Assembly: GCF_002778325.1 (NCBI RefSeq)
Contig: NZ_NESI01000001.1
Span: 186,001-250,000, forward strand
DNA: 64,000 nucleotides
DNA from: Limnohabitans sp. B9-3
GTDB taxonomy: Bacteria; Pseudomonadota; Gammaproteobacteria; Burkholderiales; Burkholderiaceae_C
Reading direction: 5' to 3'
Shown: positions 10,297-19,300 of the stretch, in pieces
Layout of the letters: each line of letters begins with the position of its first letter
Numbering within the stretch: position 1 is the stretch's first letter
Program-made: the position numbers and the translations under genes
Notes under the pieces: model-generated
Seen by the model: only the letters and a program-made list of their open reading frames with translations
What the model was told of the DNA's origin: nothing
The model's database searches: none

Positions 10297-10479
10297 TTAA
10301 GCTTCTGATTTGGTTTTCAACACTTTACGGCCACGGTAAAAGCCTGTGGGGCTGATGTGGTGACGCAAGTGGATTTCGCCGGTGGTTGGCTCAACAGCTG
10401 TACCGGGGGCGGTCAAAGCTGTGTGCGAGTTGTGCATGCCGCGCTTGGAAGGAGATTTTTTGTTTTGCTGAACAGCCAT
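10297..10479 (-). CDS. rpmF: 50S ribosomal protein L32
   Basis: 60-residue basic ribosomal protein. The N-terminus [18 protein letters not shown] and the RGRKVL near the C-terminus match L32. The usual zinc-binding cysteines of some L32 forms are absent (a Cys-minus form, as in many proteobacteria). The yceD-rpmF-plsX-fab order is conserved. Confidence 0.97.
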   Translation of the reverse strand: MAVQQNKKSPSKRGMHNSHTALTAPGTAVEPTTGEIHLRHHISPTGFYRGRKVLKTKSEA

Positions 10480-10555
10480 GACCGGCTCCTGGAACTAAAT
10501 GTGGTTGATCATTGGGCCACAAACTAACCGGGGTCAGCGTGACACGAAGCCTTAA

Positions 10556-10561
10556 ATTATA
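10556..10561 (-). promoter_or_regulatory. -10 element of the rpmF-plsX-fab unit
   Basis: A perfect minus-strand TATAAT lies about 76 bp before the rpmF start, in the gap after the DUF177 gene. No good -35 is seen at 17 bp. It would give rpmF its own start site. Confidence 0.5.
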
Positions 10562-10578
10562 GCCCAACTCCTCTGATT

Positions 10579-11118
10579 TTAGGAAGGCCGCGTTTTGAGC
10601 ACTGCCAAAACCGCAAATGGGTTGGGTTTTTCCTGCGAAAGAATGGCCTCTTCTTCTTTAGAAAGAGGCGCTTGATCACTCAAACACGCCTGATGCATGG
10701 GCACCAAAGGCAAGGCCATGAGCAACTCATCTTCAATGAGGGCCATCAAATCGAGGGCGTCGGTCAGTACCAACAAGTCCTCTTCAGACTCGTCATCTTC
10801 AGCGATCGCCGTCTCTTCATCCGCCACGAAACGGAAATCTTGGGCAATCTCCAACGCGATGGGCACGGGCGTCAAACAACGCTGGCACGTCAACGGCACA
10901 TGGGCATGCGCTTCGACATGCAGCCACACTTCGTCTTTGCCGCCAACCTTGGGCTCTGTCGCACCTTGCGCGGCCCAAGTCACATTGCCACTCAACTCGC
11001 CTGCACAGTCTTCGACCAAACGTTCGAACTGCGCCAAGGGCGTGTCGCCTTCCAACCGCACTTGCGCCTTGGCAAAGGCGGCAACATCTAAGTGAGAGGG
11101 GTTCATGTCGTTTTTCAT
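10579..11118 (-). CDS. yceD: YceD/DUF177 family protein
   Basis: 179-residue acidic protein of the DUF177 family, which in bacteria and chloroplasts is linked to 23S rRNA accumulation and is nearly always next to rpmF. The family's Cys-x2-Cys pair appears as LTCQRCL near residue 95. An acidic stretch around 120 (EDDESEEDLL) and a C-terminal PFAVLAVLK follow. The start could be ATG 11118 or 11106. It is divergent from maf, with 27 bp between start codons if 11118 is used. Confidence 0.9.
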   Translation of the reverse strand: MKNDMNPSHLDVAAFAKAQVRLEGDTPLAQFERLVEDCAGELSGNVTWAAQGATEPKVGGKDEVWLHVEAHAHVPLTCQRCLTPVPIALEIAQDFRFVADEETAIAEDDESEEDLLVLTDALDLMALIEDELLMALPLVPMHQACLSDQAPLSKEEEAILSQEKPNPFAVLAVLKTRPS

Positions 11119-11145
11119 GCTGGGCAGTGTAAGAGAATCTAGGCC

Positions 11146-11754
11146 ATGTCTGACCTTCACACCTCCAAGCCCGCTCTGATTTTGGGCTCCACCTCGCGCT
11201 ACCGCCATGAACTACTGAGCCGCTTGCGCGTGCCATTTGACGTGGTCGCCCCCGACGTGGACGAAACGCCGCACCCACAAGAAACGCCTTTGGCGCTGGC
11301 AAGCCGCTTGGCTTTGGCCAAAGCCCATGCCGTGGCGCAACAGCACCCCCACGCCGTGGTGATCGGATCAGACCAAGTGGCCGACTTGCATGGGGAGCCT
11401 TTGGGCAAACCTGGCACCCACGAACGCGCCGTGCAACAACTGCAACGCATGCGCGGCCAAACCGTCATTTTTCAAACGGCCGTTGCGGTGGTTCGCTCGC
11501 GCACGCAGTTTGAACAGCTGGACGTTGCACAAGTCAAAGTGCGCTTTCGCGACCTGACCGATGCCGAGATTGAGGCCTACTTAAAAGCCGAAGAGCCTTA
11601 CGACTGCGCAGGCAGCGCCAAAAGCGAAGGCCTCGGCATTGCCCTGCTCGATGCCATCGACAACGACGATCCCACCGCTTTGATTGGCCTGCCTCTCATC
11701 CGCACCGCCCGCATGCTGCGCGCGGCAGGCATTGACTTATTAAGAGCCCTCTGA
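11146..11754 (+). CDS. Maf-family nucleotide pyrophosphatase (YceF-like)
   Basis: 202-residue house-cleaning pyrophosphatase. The N-terminal LGSTSRYRHELL and the SDQV motif are typical. The AGSAKSEGLGIALLDAI segment fits the YceF (7-methyl-GTP) branch better than YhdE (dTTP/UTP), but substrate preference is inference. It is divergent from yceD and is followed after 2 bp by a methylase gene, so the two look co-transcribed. Confidence 0.9.
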   Translation: MSDLHTSKPALILGSTSRYRHELLSRLRVPFDVVAPDVDETPHPQETPLALASRLALAKAHAVAQQHPHAVVIGSDQVADLHGEPLGKPGTHERAVQQLQRMRGQTVIFQTAVAVVRSRTQFEQLDVAQVKVRFRDLTDAEIEAYLKAEEPYDCAGSAKSEGLGIALLDAIDNDDPTALIGLPLIRTARMLRAAGIDLLRAL

Positions 11755-11756
11755 CT

Positions 11757-12521
11757 ATGAGCACCACCAAAGGCACCCTCTATTTGGTTCCCACCCCGCT
11801 GGACTTTGGCTGCGACACCCAAGCCCCCATCACCGATGTTTTGCCACAAGAGACCCTGCGTGTGGCGGCGGGTGTGACCCACTGGATCACCGAAAACGCC
11901 AAAAGCACCCGAGCCTTCTTGAAACGCGTGGACGCCCATGTGCCACTCGCCAAAACCATTCAAGACAACACCATCACGGAGCTGCCTCGTGAAGTCCATA
12001 AAAAAGGCGACCACACGGGTGACTTTGATGCCAAGCCTTTGCTCAAAGCGGCGCTAGCGGGTAACGATGTGGGTTTGGTCAGCGAAGCGGGCATGCCTGC
12101 TGTGGCAGACCCTGGCTCTTCGGTGGTGCGCGCCGCGCATGCGCTTGGCTTGAAAGTGGTGCCCTTGGTGGGACCCATTTCTCTGCTGCTGGCTTTGGCC
12201 GCCAGTGGTTTAAATGGGCAAAATTTTGCGTTTGTCGGCTACTTGCCTCAAGACGGTACAGCCCGCACGCAGCGTCTGCGTGAGTTGGAAAACTTGGCTC
12301 AAAAAACAGGACAAACCCAACTCTTCATTGAAACGCCTTACCGCAACCAAGCGCTCTGGGAAGCTTTGGTCAACGGTCTGCAAGGCCACACGCGCTTGGC
12401 CCGCGTCAGCGGCCTGACATTGCCCAGCATGCAGGTGCACAGCCAAGCTGTTCAGGCTTGGCGCAGTGCGGGGAAAACACAGATTTCTGGTGAGCCAACC
12501 GTGTTTTTGATCGGCAAATAA
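11757..12521 (+). CDS. RsmI-like SAM-dependent methyltransferase (tetrapyrrole-methylase fold)
   Basis: 254-residue member of the tetrapyrrole methylase superfamily. GTLYLVPTPLD at the N-terminus and SEAGMPAVADPGSSVVR (about residues 105-121) align with RsmI, the 16S rRNA 2'-O-methyltransferase for C1402. It lacks RsmI's usual C-terminal extension and the GTP.I.DPG spelling, so it looks like the shorter paralogue common in Burkholderiales rather than RsmI itself. Its RNA target cannot be told from sequence. It starts 2 bp after maf. Confidence 0.8.
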   Translation: MSTTKGTLYLVPTPLDFGCDTQAPITDVLPQETLRVAAGVTHWITENAKSTRAFLKRVDAHVPLAKTIQDNTITELPREVHKKGDHTGDFDAKPLLKAALAGNDVGLVSEAGMPAVADPGSSVVRAAHALGLKVVPLVGPISLLLALAASGLNGQNFAFVGYLPQDGTARTQRLRELENLAQKTGQTQLFIETPYRNQALWEALVNGLQGHTRLARVSGLTLPSMQVHSQAVQAWRSAGKTQISGEPTVFLIGK

Positions 12522-12525
12522 GCGC

Positions 12526-13494
12526 TTAGCGAATAGCCGGTTGACGCTGCAAAGCGTGCACAGCGCCTTCGCCGATGGCAGCGCCAAAACGCTTGGCCAA
12601 ACGCTCGGCCACATTGTCGTGACGCGTGTAATCAATGATGTCTTCGGCTTTCACCACCTCGCGCGCCACGTAATCCAAGTTGCCCAAACCGTCAGCCAAA
12701 CCGAGTTCGATGGCTTGCTGGCCGCTCCAGAACAGGCCGCTGAACATCTCGGGCGTTTCTTTCAAACGTTGACCACGACCTTCGCGCACCACCTGAATGA
12801 ACTGCTGGTGAATGTGGTCCAACAAAGTTTGGGCGTGTGCGCGTTGGTTTTTGGTTTGAGGGCTAAAGGGGTCCAAGAAGCCTTTGTTCTCGCCCGCCGT
12901 CATCAAGCGACGCTCAACACCGAGCTTGTCCATCAAGCCTGTGAAACCAAAGCCATCCATCAACACACCAATGCTGCCGACGATGCTGGCCTTGTCCACG
13001 TAAATTTGATCCGCAGCCACCGCAATGTAATAAGCGGCGGATGCGCAGGATTCCTCCACCACGGCATACACCGGCTTCTTGTGCTTCTCTTTCAAGCGAC
13101 GAATTTCATCGTTGATGATGCCCGCCTGCACAGGACTACCGCCCGGTGAGTTGATCAGCAGCACCACTGCTTGGGAGCCCTCGTCTTCAAAAGCCGCACG
13201 CAAAGCCGTGACGACCCAATCCGCACTGGCGTCTGCGCCATCGGCAATCTCACCTTTGATGGCCACCACCGCGGTGTGCGCTTGACTGGGGTTGGTCGCG
13301 CCAACGCCTGCGCGTTGGACGCCTGTCCAAACCAAAGCAATGGCAAACAGCAACCACGCTAGACGAAAAAAGATGCGCCAGCGTCGACTCGCACGCTGCT
13401 CGGCCAAGGTGGCGAAGGCCAAGCGCTCCAAGGTGTCGCGCTCCCACACGGTTTTATGACTCGGGGTTTCAGGGGGCATTGAAGGCTCAGACAT
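12526..13494 (-). CDS. sppA: S49 family signal peptide peptidase (SppA-like)
   Basis: Membrane serine protease thought to degrade cleaved signal peptides. The 322-residue protein has a cytoplasmic N-terminus, one transmembrane helix (about 42-60) and a single S49 domain, as in short SppA forms. NSPGGSP marks the oxyanion region, the Ser in ESCASAAYY fits the nucleophile, and the Lys in AGENKGFLDPF fits the general base. It converges with the methylase gene, with 4 bp between stops. Confidence 0.88.
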   Translation of the reverse strand: MSEPSMPPETPSHKTVWERDTLERLAFATLAEQRASRRWRIFFRLAWLLFAIALVWTGVQRAGVGATNPSQAHTAVVAIKGEIADGADASADWVVTALRAAFEDEGSQAVVLLINSPGGSPVQAGIINDEIRRLKEKHKKPVYAVVEESCASAAYYIAVAADQIYVDKASIVGSIGVLMDGFGFTGLMDKLGVERRLMTAGENKGFLDPFSPQTKNQRAHAQTLLDHIHQQFIQVVREGRGQRLKETPEMFSGLFWSGQQAIELGLADGLGNLDYVAREVVKAEDIIDYTRHDNVAERLAKRFGAAIGEGAVHALQRQPAIR

Positions 13495-13524
13495 GGCGGA
13501 CTCTTAAAAAATAAAACCAAAAAA

Positions 13525-13908
13525 TCAATCGAGAAACTCAAAGGGTTTCAAGTTGTAGGCAGTATGCCAGTGCACCACACCATTGGCTTCCGACAGGTTT
13601 ATCTTGACCAAGCCACCGCGACATGGACCACCGGCACATTCGCCTGTGTCAGGCGCATACGCAGCGCCGTGGGTGGCACACAGCAGCCAACGGCCGCTGC
13701 CATCAAAGAACTGGTCGGGCTGGAAATCCATTTCCATCGCCACATGGGTACAACGGTTGAGGTAAGCCTGCGGCTGGCCTTCAAAACGAATGGCAAACGC
13801 GCGGCAGGTTTGACCGGCATACACCACATCAAAGGGCACAGCTCGGCCGCCTTCTGCCAAATCGGCGCTGTTGCACAGAGGCATCGTTTGGGAAGCAATA
13901 TCAGTCAT
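13525..13908 (-). CDS. Rieske [2Fe-2S] domain protein
   Basis: 127-residue single-domain Rieske protein without signal peptide or membrane anchor. The cluster ligands are Cys53-x-His55 (RCTHVA) and Cys77-x2-His80 (CATHGA). It resembles the free-standing ferredoxin-like Rieske proteins that precede sppA in many Burkholderiales; partner and substrate are unknown. ATG 13908 lies 5 bp after the upstream phosphatase stop. An earlier GTG in frame would overlap that gene and is less likely. Confidence 0.88.
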   Translation of the reverse strand: MTDIASQTMPLCNSADLAEGGRAVPFDVVYAGQTCRAFAIRFEGQPQAYLNRCTHVAMEMDFQPDQFFDGSGRWLLCATHGAAYAPDTGECAGGPCRGGLVKINLSEANGVVHWHTAYNLKPFEFLD

Positions 13909-13913
13909 GGCTG

Positions 13914-14573
13914 TCACGCATTCGCCAACAACCAATCGTGCAACTCCTTCACAGAGTGCGCGGTGAAGCGGGGATTCAGCGGTTCAAACTGGCCATGGTC
14001 GTGCGCGCCGTAGCTCACGCCCACACTGGCGCAGCCGGCGTTCACCGCCATTTGCAAATCGTGCGTGGTGTCGCCAATCATCAAAGTGCGTTCTGGGTCA
14101 ACGCCGAATTCACGCATTAACTCGTGCAGCATGCGCGGGTGAGGTTTGCCAGCGGTCTCATCCGCCGTGCGCGAACCATCGAACACGCCTTTGAGCTCGG
14201 AGGTGTGCAGCGCCTCATCCAAGCCACGGCGACTTTTGCCCGTGGCCACCGTCAACCAATGGTGACGCTCACGCAAAGCGGCCAACATGGGCAGCACGCC
14301 GTCGAACAAGCTGATGTCGTCCACATGCTGCATGTAGTGAAAGCGGTAACGCTCGCCCAGCAAAGCGTACTTGTCTTGCGGCACATCGGGCGCGGCATGG
14401 GCCAAGGCCTGCATGAGCGCCATGCCAATCACATAGGACGCCGCTTCTTGGGTGGGCTTGGCGCCCCCGACATCGACCACCGCAGACTGGATGCAGCGGG
14501 TGATGATTTGGGTGGAATCGAACAGCGTGCCATCCCAATCGAAGGCAATCAAATCAAATTGGCGTGGGCGCAT
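13914..14573 (-). CDS. HAD-family phosphatase (Gph-like)
   Basis: 219-residue haloacid-dehalogenase-type hydrolase, subclass of phosphoglycolate and pyrophosphate phosphatases. Motif I is FDWDGTLFDS (Asp nucleophile), motif II ATGKSRRG, and motif IV MIGDTTHD. It is encoded directly after rluC (3-bp gap), as often seen in betaproteobacteria. The substrate is not evident. Confidence 0.88.
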   Translation of the reverse strand: MRPRQFDLIAFDWDGTLFDSTQIITRCIQSAVVDVGGAKPTQEAASYVIGMALMQALAHAAPDVPQDKYALLGERYRFHYMQHVDDISLFDGVLPMLAALRERHHWLTVATGKSRRGLDEALHTSELKGVFDGSRTADETAGKPHPRMLHELMREFGVDPERTLMIGDTTHDLQMAVNAGCASVGVSYGAHDHGQFEPLNPRFTAHSVKELHDWLLANA

Positions 14574-14576
14574 GGC

Positions 14577-15590
14577 TTAAACGTCGAGGTGGGGTTGGAT
14601 GATGGGCGGCTGCACCGAGTCGACAAAACTCTTCAACTCCGGCGGCAACGGGGCTTGCAAACTGACCAACCGCCCCGTTTGTGGGTGTTGGAACTTCAGC
14701 TGCCACGCATGCAAAAACATGCGCTTGAGGCCCATTTTTTGCAATTGCTTGTTTTTCTCGAACTCACCGTATTTGTCGTCGCCCGCAATCGGATGGCCTT
14801 GGCTGGCCAAATGCACGCGAATTTGATGGGTGCGACCTGTTTTGATGGTCACCTCCAACAAGGTGAACGGCCCAATCGTGCGCGCAACCCGCACCAAGGT
14901 GATGGACCGCATGCCATTGGGGTCGTCTTTGCCCACCACTTTGACGCGACGTTCGCCCTCGCCCACACCGGTGTCGACGGTGTATTTCATCAACGGCAGG
15001 TCAATCACCTTCTTGTTGGACGGCCACAGCCCCAACACCAAAGCCATGTAGGTTTTGCCGGTTTCCCGGTCCCGGAACTGGTCTTGCAGATGTTTCAGCG
15101 CGCTGCGCTTTTTAGCGACCAACAAAACGCCCGAGGTTTCGCGGTCTAAGCGGTGCACGAGTTCCAAGTTGGTGGACGCAGGCCGGGCGCGGCGCAATTG
15201 CTCAATCACGCCAAAGCTGACGCCACTGCCGCCGTGAACGGCCACGCCGGCGGGTTTGTCGATGGCCATCATGGCCTCGTCTTCCATCAGCACGGGGAAT
15301 TCACGGGCCGGTGCGGGTGCATCGGCCTTGGCCTGCACTTGAGCCGAGATGCGCACGGGTGGCAAACGCACCAAGTCGCCCGCCTCCACCCGCTGATCGG
15401 CCGAGGCGCGACCCTTGTTCACCCGCACTTCGCCGGAGCGGATGATGCGGTAAACGTGGGTCTTGGGCACGCCTTTGAGGTGGCGCATGAGGAAGTTGTC
15501 TAAGCGCTGACCCGCCGAGTCTTCGTCGACAGTCAGGGTTTGTACGGAGGGGGGAGGGGTTGGGGCTGAAGCCCCTATAATGTGATTCAC
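14577..15590 (-). CDS. rluC: 23S rRNA pseudouridine synthase (RluC family)
   Basis: 337-residue enzyme with an N-terminal S4 RNA-binding domain (about 25-90) and an RluA-type catalytic domain. The catalytic Asp is in HRLDRETSGVLL. Divergence from rne is the usual RluC context, and RluC modifies positions 955, 2504 and 2580 of 23S rRNA in Escherichia coli. It starts with GTG at 15590; a plus-strand TATAAT at 15576-15581 overlaps its first codons. Confidence 0.92.
   Translation of the reverse strand: MNHIIGASAPTPPPSVQTLTVDEDSAGQRLDNFLMRHLKGVPKTHVYRIIRSGEVRVNKGRASADQRVEAGDLVRLPPVRISAQVQAKADAPAPAREFPVLMEDEAMMAIDKPAGVAVHGGSGVSFGVIEQLRRARPASTNLELVHRLDRETSGVLLVAKKRSALKHLQDQFRDRETGKTYMALVLGLWPSNKKVIDLPLMKYTVDTGVGEGERRVKVVGKDDPNGMRSITLVRVARTIGPFTLLEVTIKTGRTHQIRVHLASQGHPIAGDDKYGEFEKNKQLQKMGLKRMFLHAWQLKFQHPQTGRLVSLQAPLPPELKSFVDSVQPPIIQPHLDV
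15576..15581 (+). promoter_or_regulatory. candidate -10 element for rne
   Basis: Plus-strand TATAAT within the 5' end of rluC. No convincing -35 is seen at 17 bp. If used, rne would have a leader of about 565 nt, in keeping with the long autoregulatory leader of enterobacterial rne. Confidence 0.35.
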
Positions 15591-16153
15591 CAGCGTTTTG
15601 CTCTAAGTCCTTGATTTAACAGAGATTAGATCATGGACTGACGAACGCGGTAAGGTCGATGCCCCTTTTGTGCCCGCGACGCAGACCCAGTACCCAAGAG
15701 ACTGCGTGGCCCGCGCCCCAAAAGATGAGCCGACGCTCAGAAAACACCGAAATGGAATACCCCAAGTTGTGGCGGCTCTTTTTGAAAAGCCTTCACAACG
15801 GATCACTGCAAGAAGCAAAAACGATGGTTGTGGCAATTTATATGTTGATGGAACTCTGCACAGCGTGGCTTTTGCCACCATCTGTGTGCAGCGTTGCGCG
15901 TCGCATCTTTGCCAGCTGGACCAGCCCTGTCTCCCCTGCACCGGCTCATCAGGCCTCGCACTCGACAACAGGACAACCGCGACTTCTTGCCCTTATCCAC
16001 GCGCCCAACCACCGTCCCCTGCGCTGATCTCACAATTTTGATGAGTGCAGCGGCGACGGTCTCAGCGGCAATTCCCTTCGTTTTCTGACGTTCGTTCCGG
16101 CATCGTTGGCCCGTCATGGGCCTGTGAAGATTTAGAACGTGAAGGACTGCATC
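15591..16153. other. rluC-rne divergent intergenic region and rne leader (563 bp)
   Basis: No gene is supported; short reading frames on both strands lack family features and start signals. The region should carry promoters for rluC (minus) and rne (plus). It contains a clear hairpin at 15856-15891. GAAGGA at 16141-16146 is a strong ribosome-binding site 7 bp before the rne ATG. Confidence 0.6.
15856..15891 (+). promoter_or_regulatory. hairpin in the rne leader
   Basis: GTGGC-TTTT-GCCAC forms an inner stem (15865-15878). CTGCACAG (15856-15863) pairs with CTGTGTGCAG (15882-15891) with a two-base bulge. It is a candidate counterpart of the enterobacterial rne leader hairpin that senses RNase E. 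That role is inference. Confidence 0.45.
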
Positions 16154-19100
16154 ATGAAACGGATGCTTATCAATGCCACCCAGTCGGAAGAACGCCGCCT
16201 GGCCATCGTCGACGGTCAAAAACTGCTCGACTACGAAATCGAAATTGAAGGCCGCGAACAGCGCAAAGGCAACATTTACAAAGCCGTTGTGACCCGTGTC
16301 GAGCCCTCGCTCGAAGCCTGCTTTGTGGACTACGGCGAAGACCGCCACGGTTTCTTGCCGTTCAAAGAAATCTCCAAACAGTACTTCGCCCAAGGCGTGT
16401 CGGTGAGCCAAGCGCGCATCCAAGACGTGATCCGTGAAGGCCAAGAACTGTTGGTCCAAGTGGAAAAAGAAGAACGTGGCAACAAGGGCGCAGCCCTGAC
16501 CACGTTCGTCAGCTTGGCCGGTCGCTACGTGGTGCTCATGCCCAACAACCCTCGCGGTGGCGGCGTCAGCCGTCGCATCGAGGGCGACGACCGCGCAGAA
16601 CTCAAAGAAGCCATGGACCAGTTGGAATACCCCAACGGCATGTCCATCATTGCCCGCACCGCAGGCATTGGCCGCAGCGCGCCTGAGCTCCAGTGGGACT
16701 TGAACTACTTGCTCAAGTTATGGTCCGCCATCGACGGCGCCAAAGGTGCCAAGGGTGCATTCTTGATTTACCAAGAATCGAGCTTGGTGATCCGGGCCAT
16801 CCGCGATTACTTCAACCACGACATCGGCGACATCTTGATCGACACCGATGACATTTACGACCAAGCGCAGCAGTTCATGGCCCACGTCATGCCCGAGCAT
16901 GCCGCCCGCGTGAAGCGCTACACAGACGAAACACCGCTGTTCAGCCGCTTCCAAATCGAACACCAAATCGAATCAGCCTACGCCCGCACCGTCAACCTGC
17001 CCTCGGGCGGCGCGATTGTGATTGACCACACCGAAGCTCTGGTGTCGGTGGACGTTAACTCGGCCCGCGCCATCAAAGGCGGCGACATTGAAGAGACCGC
17101 CACCCGCACCAACCTAGAAGCCGCCGACGAAGTGGCCCGCCAAATGCGCTTGCGCGATTTGGGCGGCCTGATCGTCATTGACTTCATTGACATGGACGAA
17201 AGCCGCAACCGCCGTGACGTGGAAAACCGCTTGCGCGATGCCCTGCGTCAAGACCGCGCCCGCGTGCAGTTCGGCACCATCAGCAAATTCGGCTTGATGG
17301 AAATGAGCCGTCAACGCCTGCGCCCTGCGCTGAGCGAAGGTGCTTCCATTCCTTGCCCACGTTGCGGCGGCTCTGGCCACGTGCGTGACACCGAGAGCTC
17401 GGCACTGCAAATTTTGCGCATCATCCAAGAAGAGGCGATGAAGGACAACACGGCGGCCGTGTATGCCCAAGTGCCGGTGGAAGTGGCCTCGTTCTTGTTG
17501 AACGAAAAGCGCACCGAGATCGCCAAGATCGAAATTCAGCAGCGCCTGAACGTGCTGTTGGTGCCCAACAAGTCGCTCGAAACCCCCAACTACAAGTTGG
17601 AGCGCTTGAAGCACGACGACCCACGTTTGGACCGCATCGAGCCGAGCTACAAGATGGTCGAAATGGTGGAAGACCCCACCGCTGTGACCCGCCGTTCGCA
17701 AGAACCCACCAACAAGCAAACGCCCATCATCAAAGGCGTCTTGCCTGATGCGCCGGCGCCTGTGCACTTGCCTAAGCCCGTGGCTGCGCCTAAGGCTGCT
17801 GCACCTGCAGCAGCCCCTGTCGTCGCCAAAGCAGTCGCACCTGTGGCTGCCCCCGCTGCACCAAGCCAAGGCTTGTTCGGCTGGATCAAAGGTTTGTTCG
17901 GTGGCAGCAAGCCTGCGGCGGTTCAACCCGCGGTAGAAGAGAAACAACCCAGCGAACGCAAAGAAGAGCGTCGCGACGGTCGCGGTGCATCGGCACGCGG
18001 TGGCCGTGGTGGACGTGGTGGACGTAACGGCGAACGTGGTGGTGAACGTGCAGAGCGTGGCACCGAGCAACGCGGCGAAGGCCGTCCAGAGCGCGGCGGT
18101 GATCGCCCTGAACGTGCCGAGCGTCCAGAGCGCGGTGAACGCAACGTCGAGAACCGCGGTGAACGCGGCGAAGGCGGTCGCAACGAACCCCGTGGCGAAG
18201 GCCGTGGTCCACGCCAAGACCGCAACCGTGGCGGCAACCGTCAAGCCGGTGAAGGACAAAACGGCCGCGCCCCTGAAGGCCAAGCGGTTTTAGACAACGC
18301 CAGCCCAGAAGCGCAAGCCGAAGCCCGCAGCAAAGCCCGCAACGAACGCATGGCGCGTGAAGAGCGCGGCGAGCAACGTGCTGACACGCGCGGTGAACCA
18401 CGCAGCGAAGAAGCCCGCACGGACGAGAACGGTGAAACCCGCAACGACGCACCGCGCGGTGAAGGTCGCTCTGAAGGCCGTCGCGAACGCGCTCCCCGTG
18501 GCGAAGGCCGCGGTGAAGGACGCCGTGAACGCGCCCCTCGCCAAGACGACGCAGCGCAAACAGAAGGCTTGCCACTCGACGTGAATGCGGCTGCCCAAGA
18601 CGGCCAAGCACCGCAAACCGACGAGAACGGTGGCGAGCGTCGTGAACGCCGTTCACGCGACCGCTACGGCCGTGACCGCCGCGAACGCGGTGGCGAGCGC
18701 GCCGACCGTGGTCCACGCGAAGAAGGTGATGCGCAATCGTCACAACAGGCACCAGCCAATGCTGACGAAAGCACCCACGAAGCGCCCGCTGAACGTGAGC
18801 AAGACGAGCGTCGCGAACCCCAAGTTCGCCACGAGCAAGAGCCTCGCGAACAACGTGCACCCCGCGAAGCGCGTGCCCCGCGTGAAGAGCGTGCACCTCG
18901 TGAAGAACGCGCACCTCGCCGTGAAGCACCTGAGGCATCGCCTGCAGCAGCTGTTGCACAAGCTGCACCAGCAGCCGTCAGCGGCATGCCCAAGGTGCAA
19001 GCGTTTGCTTTGTCTTTGCCTGAGTTGCACGCCATTGCCCAAGGCAGCGGTTTGGAATGGGTGAATTCAGACGCAGACCGCGTCGCATCCGTTCAAGCCG

Positions 19101-19207
19101 CCATTGCAGCAGAGCCTAAACCCGTGCATGTGCCACGCGAGCGCCCACCCGTCGTGGTGTTGAACGAAGGTCCTCTGGTGCTGGTTGAGACCCGCAAGGA
19201 CCTGTAA
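16154..19207 (+). CDS. rne: ribonuclease E
   Basis: Endoribonuclease that initiates mRNA decay and processes rRNA and tRNA. From ATG at 16154 (GAAGGA 7 bp upstream) it opens [10 protein letters not shown], as in other RNase E proteins. The order is an S1 domain (about 35-125), RNase H-like and DNase I-like catalytic region with [15 protein letters not shown] and QDRARVQFG, Zn-link CPRCGGSG (about 400), and a small domain. The amphipathic [12 protein letters not shown] (about 574-585) resembles a membrane-targeting helix. A very Arg-rich disordered tail follows, then a conserved C-terminus ([10 protein letters not shown]). 1017 residues. Confidence 0.97.
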   Translation: MKRMLINATQSEERRLAIVDGQKLLDYEIEIEGREQRKGNIYKAVVTRVEPSLEACFVDYGEDRHGFLPFKEISKQYFAQGVSVSQARIQDVIREGQELLVQVEKEERGNKGAALTTFVSLAGRYVVLMPNNPRGGGVSRRIEGDDRAELKEAMDQLEYPNGMSIIARTAGIGRSAPELQWDLNYLLKLWSAIDGAKGAKGAFLIYQESSLVIRAIRDYFNHDIGDILIDTDDIYDQAQQFMAHVMPEHAARVKRYTDETPLFSRFQIEHQIESAYARTVNLPSGGAIVIDHTEALVSVDVNSARAIKGGDIEETATRTNLEAADEVARQMRLRDLGGLIVIDFIDMDESRNRRDVENRLRDALRQDRARVQFGTISKFGLMEMSRQRLRPALSEGASIPCPRCGGSGHVRDTESSALQILRIIQEEAMKDNTAAVYAQVPVEVASFLLNEKRTEIAKIEIQQRLNVLLVPNKSLETPNYKLERLKHDDPRLDRIEPSYKMVEMVEDPTAVTRRSQEPTNKQTPIIKGVLPDAPAPVHLPKPVAAPKAAAPAAAPVVAKAVAPVAAPAAPSQGLFGWIKGLFGGSKPAAVQPAVEEKQPSERKEERRDGRGASARGGRGGRGGRNGERGGERAERGTEQRGEGRPERGGDRPERAERPERGERNVENRGERGEGGRNEPRGEGRGPRQDRNRGGNRQAGEGQNGRAPEGQAVLDNASPEAQAEARSKARNERMAREERGEQRADTRGEPRSEEARTDENGETRNDAPRGEGRSEGRRERAPRGEGRGEGRRERAPRQDDAAQTEGLPLDVNAAAQDGQAPQTDENGGERRERRSRDRYGRDRRERGGERADRGPREEGDAQSSQQAPANADESTHEAPAEREQDERREPQVRHEQEPREQRAPREARAPREERAPREERAPRREAPEASPAAAVAQAAPAAVSGMPKVQAFALSLPELHAIAQGSGLEWVNSDADRVASVQAAIAAEPKPVHVPRERPPVVVLNEGPLVLVETRKDL
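17940..18940 (+). repeat. Arg/Gly/Glu-rich low-complexity part of rne
   Basis: About 1 kb of degenerate short repeats such as cgtggtgaacg and cgtgaagagcgtgc. They encode RGE, RGG and APREER-type units of the RNase E scaffold tail, which in this family binds RNA and degradosome partners. The bias creates long stop-free frames on both strands that are not genes. Confidence 0.8.
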
Positions 19208-19213
19208 ACCACC

Positions 19214-19231
19214 TCACCCCGAAAGGGGTGA
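19214..19231 (+). other. GNRA-tetraloop hairpin after rne
   Basis: TCACCCC-GAAA-GGGGTGA forms a perfect 7-bp stem starting 7 bp after the rne stop. It lies about 16 bp ahead of the terminator and may protect or shape the 3' end of the mRNA. Confidence 0.5.
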
Positions 19232-19246
19232 TGGAAGCCCTAAAGA

Positions 19247-19280
19247 AAACGGCCTAGAGATCACTCTCTAGGCCGTTTTT
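19247..19280. terminator. bidirectional terminator between rne and hemY
   Basis: AACGGCCTAGAGA pairs with TCTCTAGGCCGTT around TCAC, with A and T runs on either side (AAAAC and GTTTTT). It can serve rne on the plus strand and hemY, whose stop is about 20 bp away, on the minus strand. Confidence 0.9.
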
Positions 19281-19300
19281 GTTTGGCATCAAGAATCAGG

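Noticed and set aside
15603-16088. several short frames in the rluC-rne spacer
   Set aside because: No ribosome-binding sites, no recognisable features and conflicting frames on both strands; more likely untranslated leader.
17114-18283. 389-codon minus-strand frame opposite rne
   Set aside because: Shadow of biased rne codons; low-complexity Ala/Thr/Phe composition and no family match.
17886-18968. 360-codon minus-strand frame opposite rne
   Set aside because: It arises from the Arg/Gly/Glu codon repetition of the RNase E tail; composition is nonsensical (His/Arg/Val runs) and it has no start signal.
19214-19280. CRISPR-like short repeats after rne
   Set aside because: They are two separate hairpins with different sequences, not regularly spaced direct repeats; no cas gene is present.
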